DNA of 64,000 nucleotides from positions 124,424,737 through 124,488,736 of the forward strand of contig CM059187.1 in assembly GCA_030323885.1 (NCBI GenBank). Reading direction: 5' to 3'. Origin of the DNA: Branchipolynoe longqiensis. Taxonomy: Eukaryota; Annelida; Polychaeta; Phyllodocida; Polynoidae. Each line of letters opens with the position of its first letter. The stretch's first letter is position 1. The translations under genes were made by a program, and so were the position numbers. The notes beneath the pieces are model-generated. The model saw nothing but the letters and a program-made list of their open reading frames with translations. It was not told the origin of the DNA and made no database searches. Positions 21,488 to 32,268 of this stretch are shown piece after piece.

Positions 21488-21830
21488 GACCAGACGCGGT
21501 GGCCGAATCAGTTACAGTGCAGGCTTTCCGTATGGAAGGTCGGGAGTTTGAATCCCAGCCGAGTCAAACCAATGGCTTACAAATTTAATACTTGTCGCTA
21601 CTTAGACTGGCAGTTAGCATTTTTAGGATAGGGCAATGACTGGTTAGCGCGATAGGTATCAGGATAATGTGACTGAGTGGGAAACCGGGTCATTGTGCCA
21701 GTGGGCTGGTTTCCCAGCAAGGCAGCACTATAAAATCGAGTGATTGCCATGTGTGCGCACTGTTACAAGTTGATACCCATTCTGAATTGACCTTGTTGCC
21801 AGGACATAAAACCCCAACAAACAAAACATC
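21488..21830 (+). mobile_element. tRNA-derived SINE, family A
   Basis: A full-length copy. The head has 'ggtggccgaatcagttac' (A-box region) and 'gagtttgaatcccagcc' (decayed B box). It has the family body ('gataatgtgactgagtggg', 'gcagcactataaaatcgag') and the 3' end 'gccaggacataaaaccccaac'. Confidence 0.75.
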
Positions 21831-22407
21831 CTTCAGTCATGCTGGCTTGACCTGTCCCTGCAACCACAATTTCCAGCATTCGAGAGACGGAAGTAAGAAT
21901 GGCAGAACACATGGGTTCGAGTATCACTCTTGACATAAGTGTACCATCACCAACTATACTTTGGAATATCACTAATAACTTTAGAAAACTAGTTTAAGAA
22001 AACGCCATTTCTTAAGCCATTTTCAGCGCAAGTAGACATCACCACTCATTACTAATGTGCACACAAAAATGTACAACTGTGAAATTAACAAACCACGAAG
22101 CACTTCATGGTGATTCGAATACACAGGTAAAACAAGCTTATATAGTTGAATTGTCTCCATGTTTGACTTCTGTGACACCTAAAGGTTGGTACAGTGGTAC
22201 AATAGTAGATCTGTCACGCTTGTGATTTGTCAGAAGAAAATGACATCTTTCCAACAATGTCCTATAGTCCCCACCAGGGAACGCGCAGACAATATGGGTA
22301 TTCCGAGTTCCACTGGTCCCTCACGAAGGGCTGGAGCTGTAAACCAGCAGGTTAAGGTCACAGCTGCATATTACACAGAACTTGGGTTGGCGGCAGTCTT
22401 AGGACAT

Positions 22408-22660
22408 GTATCCATGCACTGTTCCCTTGTGGTATGTTCCCTTGTTCCATGTTCACTTGTGACGCACCCCACATACAATGAACCTGTGTTTTGCTTAGTG
22501 GCCGTTCCCATAGGTAGGACCCAAGGACCATATGGCCTTGTGCACAACACATGTGGTGTACTGACTGGGAGCATAGAGAATGAACAAGTGTGGGGCATCA
22601 CATGGTCACAAGCGAACATGGAACAAGGGAATACACCACGAGGGAACAGTCTATGGATAC
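22408..22660. mobile_element. Palindromic MITE (copy 1)
   Basis: Long imperfect inverted arms (22408-22462 and 22606-22660) begin 'gtatccatgcactgttccc' and end 'gggaacagtctatggatac'. A related copy lies at 54309-54825. No coding potential is evident; the ORFs here are palindrome shadows. Confidence 0.65.
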
Positions 22661-23046
22661 ACAGCCATATCCATCACCTATACAGTTATACCTCGTTTAG
22701 TGCTCGAGATACGTTAACAAAAAAATACGGCGCTAAATGAATTAGCATTATAAAGGGTCATTATAATTGAGTAGGTAAATCAGCCTCAATGTATAGCTGG
22801 TTTCCGCGTGTGCATGGGTGAGAGCACTGGAAAGAACTCAGGTTTGATTCCAATATATTGCATTGGTTTTTTGTGGGGTTTTTTTGGTGTAAATTAATTG
22901 TATTCATATATGTTTTGTCAGTGTCGTAGCACTGGTCTTCCGACTGTAATTGTTACAGGTATAGGTATTTACACTTTTTTAAAAACATTGTTTATATAGT
23001 CAATTGAAGTGTGAAGTAAATTCGGAAATAAAAGTGAACACAATGG

Positions 23047-23115
23047 AATAAGTAATGAGTATGAGATACATTAAATCATTTTACATTTACTTTACATCAT
23101 ACTCATTACTTATTC
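23047..23115. repeat. Inverted repeat with 19-bp arms
   Basis: GAATAAGTAATGAGTATGA on the left is matched perfectly by its reverse complement ending at 23115. The loop is about 30 bp. Confidence 0.75.
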
Positions 23116-23952
23116 GAACCCTGTTGGGTGCGAGGCTGGGAACGTAAATGAAAGAGTGCTATAGCGAATTAGTATTAAACAGGGTACGTCTAAGGGGTGA
23201 AACTTTAAACTTACTTTGCACCTATAACCACATGCCTCTCATGACCAAACTTGGTATGATTCTTGTCATACATTTGCTTCCAATGTAGATTGCAGAGAAA
23301 TTATGATAGTAAATATTTTACATGGGCTAAAATACCACTTCATGTAGGCCTATACATTTGCATTCACCACATTTCCCATCTTCCGGTACATTATAAGCTG
23401 AAATTGCGACACGATGTGCTAAAGTCACAGCTTCAGTTGTTGAGCGACCAGCGGAACTCGGTTTGTTTGTTTGTTGTTGTTGTTTTACGTCCTAGCAACA
23501 TTTAAGGTTATATCAGGACAGGGCGGAACTCGGAAAAACTTATATTGTCTCTATTTATATCTTATGCCAATATTGCATAATATCCTACATGCACATTGAC
23601 TCATGCGCGCCGAGCAACAGATATACAGAAGTGATTCCCTTTTTACCGATTCTTGCCTCTTAATGGCTATTCCGCCCATATCGAGAATAGTACCGTTTTG
23701 GTTTTGAATGCCACTCAGACTACAGGATATTACATTTGAACCGCATAGATCAGTGATCTTGAAAATTCGTAGTACCCCCACATGGCTACACAATTTAACA
23801 TGTCGGATACCGCCCCCCCCCCCCTTATTATGTAGCTTCAATGTTCCCACCATACCTCACCGTCAACATTCTCCTATACCACACTGCGGATATCGACTCA
23901 AATCAAAGAGCACTGGTAGAACTTGAAAACAGCTATTCCCGACGTACGACTA

Positions 23953-24043
23953 CCATGATTCAGGTCAAGGTCGAACCATGATCCAGGTCAAGGTAGGTCC
24001 ATGATTCAGGTCAAGATCGGACCGTGATTCAGGTCAAGGTCAA
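23953..24043 (+). repeat. Four-copy 23-bp tandem array containing AGGTCA half-sites
   Basis: AGGTCA starts at 23962, 23985, 24008 and 24031, an exact 23-bp period. Each is followed by AGGTC or a near match, and the last copy is AGGTCAAGGTCA. The unit is approximately 'ccatgattcAGGTCAAGGTC' plus three bases. Confidence 0.8.
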
Positions 24044-24529
24044 ACGTCCGTGGGCAAGCAGGCGGCCTGTGTCCACAGGCCAGGTTTGATTCAAATATAA
24101 TTGAAATACGTGACCTCTACTAAATGGCGATAAATCAGTTCCTTTCCTCACATAGAACAGCAACCAGTGGTTGGAAAATACATACTTGTTGCATTTATGC
24201 ATTATCCGAGTTATATTAACCAGATTCCGAGCTATAAGATCGATTCTGATTAACTATACTTCAAACTTGGTATGGTATAATTCTATTTGAGCCGAACAAT
24301 ATATGATTTGCTACAGCTACACCTTAACAGTGCAAATAGTCTGGAAGAATTATATACAATACGTGTATGTATATATATATATATATATATATAATACACA
24401 TATAACTATATATATATAACTATATATATATAACTATATATATCATGCATATGCTTTAGTTATATGTACATGTGTATACATGTATATTTTAACACATACA
24501 TGTATAAATATACCTATAGTTATACATGT

Positions 24530-24962
24530 AGGTCGTTCTCTGAAACTGGGCACAACACATTTGGCTTTCACCTTACGATGGTATGCGTGTATGATGTTGT
24601 GCTAAGTGAACATGTGAAAATCTACACATCGGCACCATGCATACCCAAACGTTTTCCTTTGAAGTCAAACTTGTTTGCTTAACTGCAATATATAAAATCT
24701 TGCATGAATTTGTTGTGTATATTAAAATGATGTTCTGGATGTGTATTTGATTTCCATGTTAGACGAATCATATAAAGGTATTGTTCAATTTGTATAAGAT
24801 CAAAATTTAAAAAATTAAAAAGCACTTTCTAAACTCTGACATGCACAACATGTCATATGAACATGGATTCTGCAATTATTTTGAATGTTTTCTGATATTA
24901 TTTGGAAGGTTTTCACTTTCGATTTCCATGTCTCACTTTAGTGCCCAGTGTCAAAGAATGAA
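24530..24962. mobile_element. TIR element related to 55115-55663
   Basis: It begins 'gttctctgaaactgggcac' and ends 'gtgcccagtgtcaaagaatg'. The interior matches the 55115-55663 copy in order ('ttgtttgcttaactg', 'gttgtgtat.ttaaaatgatg', 'ctctgacatgcacaacatg', 'gaaggttttcactttcg'). It is non-autonomous. Confidence 0.65.
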
Positions 24963-24969
24963 TATATTA

Positions 24970-24971
24970 CC

Positions 24972-25002
<31 letters not shown>

Positions 25003-25013
25003 GAGAGAGAGGG
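24970..25013. repeat. (CT)n(TA)n(GA)n perfect palindrome
   Basis: A CT run, a TA run and a GA run form a near-perfect inverted repeat of about 44 bp. It ends exactly where the DIRS relic terminus begins. Confidence 0.7.
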
Positions 25014-25529
25014 TAAGTTATACGAGACATACCTGGGTATAGTTGAAGGATAACTTCTGTTTTACCGAGGGCTTAGCCTCTGGCTAGTCGCATTCCAGGG
25101 AGATGAAGCATTTCTGGTTTCGAAGCAATATTTTTTACCTATTACCGTTGAGGGTAATAACTAAAGCTAAACGTCTTATAACCTAATTTCTAATATATCT
25201 TATTTACATATATTATTTATAACTTGCAGAGGGTGGGTGGGCCCTGTACTGCGACTAGCCACGGGCTATGCCCTCGGTAGAGGGCCTGTCACACTACGAC
25301 GTATAGCCTTAGCCTATGCCGACGTATGTGATTTTCGACCAACACGTCGGTGTACGTCGTCATACCTTATGTATACATTGGGCATACATCGGGTACGTTC
25401 GGAATACGTTGTTATACATCGTCTTATGTCGGCGTGCGTCGAGGCTCTGAAATTTGTTTGCACATGTTCAAAATTTCCAACGTCTGCCTGCCGGTGCCCT
25501 CCAAAGAGTGGGTCACTCTTATTACAATT

Positions 25530-26182
25530 ACAAGGGGTCCTGTTGGCGCTTGTAGATGCGGACTACAAGTTAATCTGGGCAGAGCTTGGGGGGTATGGGC
25601 TCCACATCTGACGCCCAGATCTACAAAGACTTGGAGCTGAAGGCGGGCATTGAAGGTGGCACCATCGGTTTTCCGGACCCCGAACCGATCGTGAACAGCC
25701 AGAAGGATGTGCCGTATTTCCTCATCGGTGACGATCCCTTTGCACTGCGGCCGACCATGATGAAGCCGTACAGCAGGAGGGGGTTGACAAATGAGGAGCG
25801 ACTCTTCAACAACCGGCTCTCCCGAGCTAGGAGAGTGGCGGAGAATGCCTTTGGCATCCTAGCCAACTGCTTCCAGGTGCTGCTGACGACTATGCAGCGC
25901 CACCCCTCCACCGCGAAGGTCATCATCACCGGATGCATGGTTGTGCACAACCTGATGAGGATGCGCTACCCAGGGCTGCAGAACCAGCAGCTGGATCGTC
26001 CAGAGACTGGGAACCACAACTTTGTCCCCGGAGCATAGAGAGAGGGACAAAACCTGGCAGACATAGACATTGTTCCTAGCCCCAACACCGCCTCCAAGAC
26101 AGGAAAGGAGCTGCGGAATCTACTGAAAGACTGGGTCATCTCGCCCACCGGATCACTTTCATGGCAAGACAGCATGATCTGA
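25530..26182 (+). pseudogene. Harbinger DDE transposase, C-terminal two thirds
   Basis: Catalytic-domain landmarks of DDE_Tnp_4-type transposases are visible: 'LLALVDADYKLIW' (first Asp, about 25540-25577), 'STSDAQIYKD' (second Asp, about 25597) and 'RRVAENAFGIL' (Glu, about 25830). The C-terminal signature 'SLSWQDSMI' ends at a TGA at 26180. Three defects are seen. The N-terminal portion is missing. The frame changes near 25595 next to a G run. An in-frame TAG lies at 26036, after which the same frame continues to the natural end. It would cut and paste the element at TWA targets if intact. Confidence 0.8.
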
Positions 26183-26516
26183 TGTAAAAAAAAAAAAATT
26201 GTATCTGTCTGTATGCATTGTGATATGTGTACTGTTATGATATATCTATGTATACTTACATGTCTGTTATGTTGTGAAATGTCTACTCTTGTGAGGTGTT
26301 TATATGTTTAAATGTCTATTTGCAAATAAACTATATCAATTTTAGATATCAAAACACAATTACATGTCTGCTATATTTTTTATATACCTAATTAAACTCA
26401 GACACAAATCTATTTAACAATACTTATAATTTATTTCCTATCTTTTTAGAAGAATTAAACTTTTGACAGCATAACCTAGTTTAATATACTATTTTATGTA
26501 GATACTAATAACACAG

Positions 26517-26790
26517 CACAGAGAGGGAGAGAGAGGAACAGAGAGGGGGAGAGAAATGGGGTGAGAGGGAAAGTGAGGGGGAGAGAAAGGGGAAGAGAGG
26601 GAGAGAATTGGGGTGAGAGGAAAAGAAAGAGGGGGAGAGAAAGGGGGAGAGAAAGGGGAAGAGAGAGGGGAAGAGAGGGAGAGAAATGGGGTGAGAGGGA
26701 AAGAGAGAGGGGTAGAGAAAGGGGAAGAGGGAGGGGGGAGAGAAAGGGGGGGGGGGAGAGAAAGGGGAAGAGAGAGGGGAAGAGAGGATA
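26517..26790 (+). repeat. Polypurine (GA-rich) low-complexity tract
   Basis: About 270 bases are almost entirely A and G on the plus strand, made of variants of 'gagagaaagggggagag'. It lies between the two Harbinger genes. The long ORFs in it are compositional artefacts. Confidence 0.85.
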
Positions 26791-27203
26791 GGTACTTGTG
26801 TCATTAATATTAATTTGTCTTTATTTTCATTGGCTAATAAATTCTTATCCTTTTTAGTTTGATTTATAACAATTACATTATGACATTATTTAACTCGGAC
26901 AAAAAAAATCTATTTAACAAAATCTTTATTACCGATCAAGAACATCTTTATACATATATACAGAAGAACATAATAAACATAAGAAAATAATAATAATAAG
27001 CACCTATTTATGTGAGATATAACGTATTATATGAATATAAAGGGGCCGAGCATCTTGTGATATTTATTTCTCTTTTAATATGTACGCTATTTATTATTTA
27101 TTTATTTATTTATTCTTACACCGGTTCAGCCGATTTACTGCGCTCCTGGACCTCTTTTTGTGCGACACCACTGCGGTCACGCGCCGGTACATACAGTCTG
27201 GCG

Positions 27204-29196
27204 TCACATGAGCCTAGATTTCAAGCTGGCCTCCCCCGATGGTGACATCAGGGCTGACGAGGGGAAGAGGTCTAAATTCGATACCCCCAACACACCGGAG
27301 ATCCCCGACAAGTTCAAAAGTCCATCCGACGTTTGGCTCGGCGACTCTGACAACGTTCCAGTTGCCACTGCTGTGGGAGTCGAACTGCCACTGGCAACTG
27401 GAGTGGATGCCCAGGACACACTCACACTTCTGGCAGCAGGTTCCCAGTGAGACAATGCCAGAGGAGGCATGGTGTGCACAGCCACACCAAGTGGCCAAAG
27501 TTGAGGCGGATGTGCAGGCGCCATAGAGGGACGTGGCACCAGCTGAGGCAGAGGTGGGATTGGCTGATGCCGCATCTGGAGAGGTTGTAGAGGTTGAGGC
27601 TGCGGCTGCGGCTGGACAGGCAGATGCTGCGGCTGCTGCACCACAGACTGCAGCGGCTGCAACATATACTGCTGCACATAGTCCTGGGTTTGTTTGTTGT
27701 TTTACATCCTAGCAACATCTAAGGTCATATCAGGACGGTCCTGGGTTTGTGACACCCATGGTAATGCCAGTGGTGGCTGGTGGGTCCACTGCTGGGGCTG
27801 GGGCTAGGGCTGGTACCGCTCACTTTGAGAACGCTCTGCCTGAGGCACACAAACCACAGGAGCCACTGCAGCCACAGGAGCCAGAGGAACCACGGCTGCC
27901 TCACATCGACAATCGTCCTCCAACCTGAGACAAAATGCGGTTGATCGCTGCCTGCGTATTCAGGAACCATTCCAATGGCATCGTCATCAGCGAGTCCAGC
28001 ACGGAGTTTGAGAATGCGGCACGCTCCGTAAGGGCCGGTGTTGGAGGCGGCTGCAGGCCCTTCAGCAGGTCCCCAGACTCCTCAAACTGCTTCTGGATGG
28101 CTGCCAGCAGGTCCACATAGTCTGGGGCTGACCGCTTCCCCTTTCCCCATTCTCATACTGCAGCAGGAGGTGTGGCCGGAACCTCTTCCTCCAGCCCAAT
28201 CTCGAGATCAGCGCAGATATTCTCAGCAGCGTCGAGATCCCCCTGCGCAGCGTCTATGGCAGCCATCACCTGCAAGACAAAATCATAAAATAACATAAGT
28301 AACATGAATGCAAATTGATGTTTCCACAAATGAGGTCAACAACAACACAAATCAACAATAAAGAACAACAACAAATATATAATGTAAAATGATTAAATTG
28401 ATTTCTGCAGATTAATTATGTGAATAAAATATATCGCTTTGTCGACTTGTCCAGAATGCTAATGCCCACACTGCCCAGAAGGATAAAAGATTTTGTACTT
28501 ACAGTTCTGCAGGGCTCAGGCCGTTGCCTGATGACTGACTGCAGGAAACCCGAACTTCTGCATTATCCACAGCTCCCTCTCAGTCAGTTTGGGGGCTCCG
28601 TCGCCGCTCTTCTTTTTGTGAAGCCTCGTGTTCGTGTCCGGCAGGGACTTGAACCACCCCTGCAGATGCATGGATGTCCTCCCCATCCGGTTTGCCTGGT
28701 ACTCCCACATCTTCTTCCCCTTCTTGGCCAACCGCCTGTATCTTGACGTTCCAGATGACTGGATTCTCCTGCAGGGAATCCAACATTCTATCATCCTTGT
28801 CTAGCGGCAGAGAACAGTCGCTTTTTTGGCCCTCTTCTTGGCCGAGGCGAATTCGGAGGTGCTAGTGGAGGCTTAGGCCGAGGTGGTGGAGGCGACGGAT
28901 GACGCACGCGAGCTCCCACAGGCAGCAGGAGATGGAGAGCTGGAGCGGGGCCACGTCTGCATCTGGGTCTCCACCTCATACCCCATCTCCATCTCTTCAG
29001 GCTGGCTAGATGGAGAGTGGTGTGATGGAGAGTGGTGTGGTGAGGAGGCAGGTGATGACACTGGCGATTGTGATGATGGTGATGGTGATGGTGATGCTGG
29101 CAGAATCTGCTTCTTCCTGCCTCTCCCACGCCCTAGTCCAGTAGTGATAGCAGCCTTGCAGGCAGCTGAAGCTGTGATGTTCTTCTTGGCAGGCAT
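27204..29196 (-). pseudogene. Harbinger accessory MADF-domain protein, frameshifted
   Basis: The gene starts at an ATG at 29196 (MPAKKNITASAACKAAITTG), followed by a Ser/Pro-rich stretch. The MADF domain is split over frames at about 28800-28560 ('LQENPVIWN', then 'GWFKSLPDTNTRLHKKKSG', 'LTERELWIMQKFGF'). A splice donor at about 28502 ('gt aagtac') and an acceptor at about 28272 ('ttgtcttgcag') suggest one intron. The downstream exon encodes an acidic stretch, 'ESGDLLKGLQPPPTP' (about 28080-28030), and a Gln/Pro-rich tail. A SINE fragment (27691-27737) interrupts the tail. Such proteins bind DNA and help Harbinger transposase enter the nucleus. Confidence 0.65.
27691..27737 (-). mobile_element. 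SINE A 3'-end fragment inside the Harbinger element
   Basis: It matches the family 3' end ('tttacatcctagcaacatct', 'aaggtcatatcaggac'). The tRNA head is absent, so it is a truncated copy or exchange product. Confidence 0.65.
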
Positions 29197-29993
29197 GGTG
29201 CCAGTGTGTGGAGAGCCAAAACTCCAGGGTATTTATACCCATAGGTGACCGATCATATGACTGGGATGTGGTCTAACGGTGATCGCATACGTCACGAGCA
29301 CACTTTGCACACGTTACGCATAAGTTTTGAATACGTTTCGCACACGCTACGCACATGTCGACATGCTAGGCATACGTTGACCATACGTTGGCATACGTCA
29401 CTCATACGCTGGAACTGTCACCTCCAACCGTCACTACACATCCCAGCACGCCGAGTATATGTCGCTATATGTTTCATATACGTGGCTATATGCCACGCAT
29501 ATGCTAGCCATACACTCTGTGTACGCTTCATATGTTGCTCGGCCCGGACACAGCGGGAAAAGTTTGGCGAATGCCGACCTATTTAAATTAGATTTTTATT
29601 TCTATGCGTTACGCATGCGCTAACGCCATATGTCATAGTGTGACAGGGCCTTAAAACAAAACCAGTTGACCATGTTAGCAGTTTAGTGGATTTACATCAG
29701 GACGATATACGACTCAAGCGTTGGAAACGCTCGGTATGGCCACCACGTAAATGTTCAATATAAACGCCTAAGTCACATTCATAATAAATAAAATAGTCAA
29801 TATATTCTTGATTTATAAATATATCCATTAATATGCAACCGAATGTCAAGCTCTTAATGACATAAAAACAAGCAAAAACTCACCTTGAAAAGCACAACAT
29901 ATGCTGTGCTTGGATTTATGCTAATGCTTCAAAACCGGAAATGCCTCATCTCCCTGGTCTGTGATAGCACGGTGGCTACACCCCGAGGTAAAA

Positions 29994-30756
29994 ATATATA
30001 TATACATTCACACATGCATGTGTATGTACATGTAGGTACATACATATACATACGCATACACACATGACGAATTCACGCAATACCTCTGAATGACACAATA
30101 ATGAAATAGCTCTAAAATACGATATGAGAAAACTAAAAAGATAACATCTTCAACTATCTCAAGCCACCCCAAAAGAGCAAAAACGACATTGTCATACTTA
30201 GTTTATGGAAGCCGCTTTGTCTGAACTGCACAAACCCTGTTCTAATTAGACTGCCGCCCTCTCGCAAAGTATACTTTTACAATAAGAACATAACCATGTG
30301 GCTGTTTTCTTAAATTAAATAAAAGAGAGAAAAAAGAAGAGACACCCCCCCCCCCCTCCCCAATAGCTGATGTCTACTTTTTGTGCTGGGGGGCGCTAAA
30401 CAAACAAAAGAAAAGAGAGTCAGAAAAAAAGGAAAGCCATTTACTAAGACTTTATTTGTAAAGTAACACTTGCGGCCATAGCATGTTTGTGAATATAGAA
30501 CACATTATAAATGCTATATAAGTGTATGCATGGAGCTAGGCTTACGGGGTGGATTATGTCACTTCACTCATGCTCCCTCCTATTTCTATCTATTTTAAAA
30601 AAAAGACACCAACAAACTAGTTTTAGGGTGGCTTAAACATTTTCTGACTTTGACTTGGTGCGCAATAATATCGGTAACGGTAGCGTCACCGTGTCGCCTC
30701 ATTAAATAGCCTATATGTAATATTTTGATCCACTATTCGCTTATCGGCCTGTGTAG
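29994..30756. other. Intergenic DNA and putative RCHY1 3' UTR
   Basis: A TA/CA-rich microsatellite follows the DIRS relic (29993-30060). A C tract sits at 30345-30356. The stretch 30450-30756 is probably the RCHY1 3' UTR. No other gene is visible. Confidence 0.5.
30451..30456 (-). terminator. Candidate RCHY1 polyadenylation signal
   Basis: TTTATT on the plus strand reads AATAAA on the minus strand, about 300 bases beyond the RCHY1 stop codon. It is the first canonical signal I noticed downstream. Not verified by transcript data. Confidence 0.4.
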
Positions 30757-30936
30757 TTAACGCCGCGACGCCGCCCCGTCGTTGACCTCGTTCTGGCCGC
30801 TAGGGGGCGGTGCCGGCTGGCTGTTGTCGTTCTCGGCGTCCTCCGCCCGGTCGCAGTCGTCGGCGGCGCGCGCCGTGTTGAACGACCCGCACGCCGTGCA
30901 CTTGAGGCCGCACACGTGGAACTGCGTCTTGGTTTC
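30757..30936 (-). CDS. RCHY1: RCHY1 exon 8 (C-terminus)
   Basis: 180 nt including the TAA at 30759-30757. It gives '[20 protein letters not shown]' and then an Asp/Glu/Asn-rich tail with a PAPPPSG stretch. It is noticeably more GC-rich than the other exons. Confidence 0.93.
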   Translation of the reverse strand, partial: ETKTQFHVCGLKCTACGSFNTARAADDCDRAEDAENDNSQPAPPPSGQNEVNDGAASRR

Positions 30937-32236
30937 CTACGGAGGAGTGGGAGTGAGAGAGTGAGAGAGTGAGTGAGTGAGTGAGTGAGTGAGTGAGTGA
31001 GTGAGTGAGTGAGTGAGTGAGTGAGTGAGGGGGAATGTGAGAGAAATGGTATGTGGAGAGGAAGTGTGTGAAGTTTGATGGAGTTTTACGTCGTGGCAAC
31101 ATCTAAGGTGATATCAGAACCGGTACCGTCTTGTAACTGAACACTCATGGTGACTTTATAGCGCTGCCCCACTGCAGAACCAGGCCACTGGCACCATGAC
31201 CCAATATGCCACTCAGTCACATTATCCTGGCACCTATTAATGCCAAGCGCCAGGCAAGGAAGTGACAAATATCAATTTTCTAAGTCATTGGTTTGACTCG
31301 ACCGGGAACCAAACTCCCGACCTTCCACACGCGAGGCACGCGCTCTTCCGATTCGGCCACCACACCCGGTTAGGTGTGTAGTGAAAGTACATGTGTGTAG
31401 TGAAAGTGCATATGTGTGTGCATGCATATGTACAATATGTGTAGTGTGTGTGTATGTGTATGGAGAGTGAAGTGACATCACTGATCAGAACTCGGATTCA
31501 GTTCTACAACAATAGCAACTCTACATTAGGGATGATAACAATTATTAAATGAATTTAATGCCTTAATACACACGAAATTTCAATTTATTATTACCTTTAT
31601 TTTTTTTTATAGGGATCTCAATTTTATTTCAGTGGTGTCTTATTTAATTATTTTAGAGGTATCTTAATATTAATGACTATTGTTATTACAAGAGAGCCAC
31701 CAAACATGCTACACCACTGACCTTGTGACAATCCCGACAGAGTACCATGACCTTGAGGTTTCGATATACTTCTGGCATGGGGGTGTTGTCGATTTCCTGC
31801 GTCAGTGATGTCCAGTACTCCTTCATATCCACCATGGACTCCGAGCACAGTGGGCAAGCGTAGTTCCTGTGTGTGCCACAGCTCAAATGTATTTATAGCC
31901 AGCACATGATTACTACCTCTACGAATACAGACCTGCCAAACATTCCGATTTTTAGACTGATTCCACCGTCCATGCATAATCTCATTCTTTTAACACACAT
32001 ATTTTCCGACAAGATTCTCTCATTTTTAGTTCTTATTGTTGATTTAATTATTATTAGATGGTTTTTGAACAAAGAAATTATGCATACAAAATTATGATAA
32101 TTTATTAAGTGGATTTATATGACGTAGTCATTTTTCAAATTATGTAAATTTGTCCTCAGTAAAGATTGTTATATGTATAACAATGTTACAGAGGATTGTG
32201 TGCGAGTGTGCGTGTGTGCGTGCGTGCCTGTCTTCC

Positions 32237-32268
<32 letters not shown>

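Larger units (their letters stand above)
22661..24529. other. Intergenic DNA with small repeats
   Basis: No gene is recognised. It holds a 19-bp hairpin (23047-23115), a SINE A 3' fragment on the minus strand (23466-23524), a C tract (23813-23824), the AGGTCA array (23953-24043) and TA-rich microsatellites (24366-24450). Confidence 0.5.
25278..29653 (+). mobile_element. PIF/Harbinger DNA transposon, decayed
   Basis: The termini share GGCCTGTCACACTA (25279-25295 region) with its reverse complement TAGTGTGACAGGGCC (about 29634-29651). The flanks are TAG/TAA, an imperfect 3-bp TSD. The contents are those of the superfamily: a DDE transposase on the plus strand and an accessory MADF/Myb-like protein on the minus strand, converging. 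Both genes are broken. Subterminal regions carry dense CATACG/ACGTATG motifs. Confidence 0.82.
25012..29993 (-). mobile_element. DIRS relic interrupted by a Harbinger element
   Basis: On the minus strand the left terminus is at about 29993-29930, related to 4261-4320 of the complete element. The right terminus is at 25125-25012, related to 9861-9982. An ICR-like piece at about 25226-25275 is related to the reverse complement of 9680-9730. No RT or YR gene remains, so this is a deletion or non-autonomous derivative of under 650 bp once the inserted 25278-29653 element is discounted. Confidence 0.65.

Noticed and set aside
22186..22740. 184-codon ORF
   Set aside because: It runs through both arms of a palindromic MITE, has no recognisable domain and is matched by equally long antisense frames.
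26505..26807. ORFs of Ser/Pro or Arg/Glu/Gly runs
   Set aside because: They are translations of a purine-only low-complexity tract.
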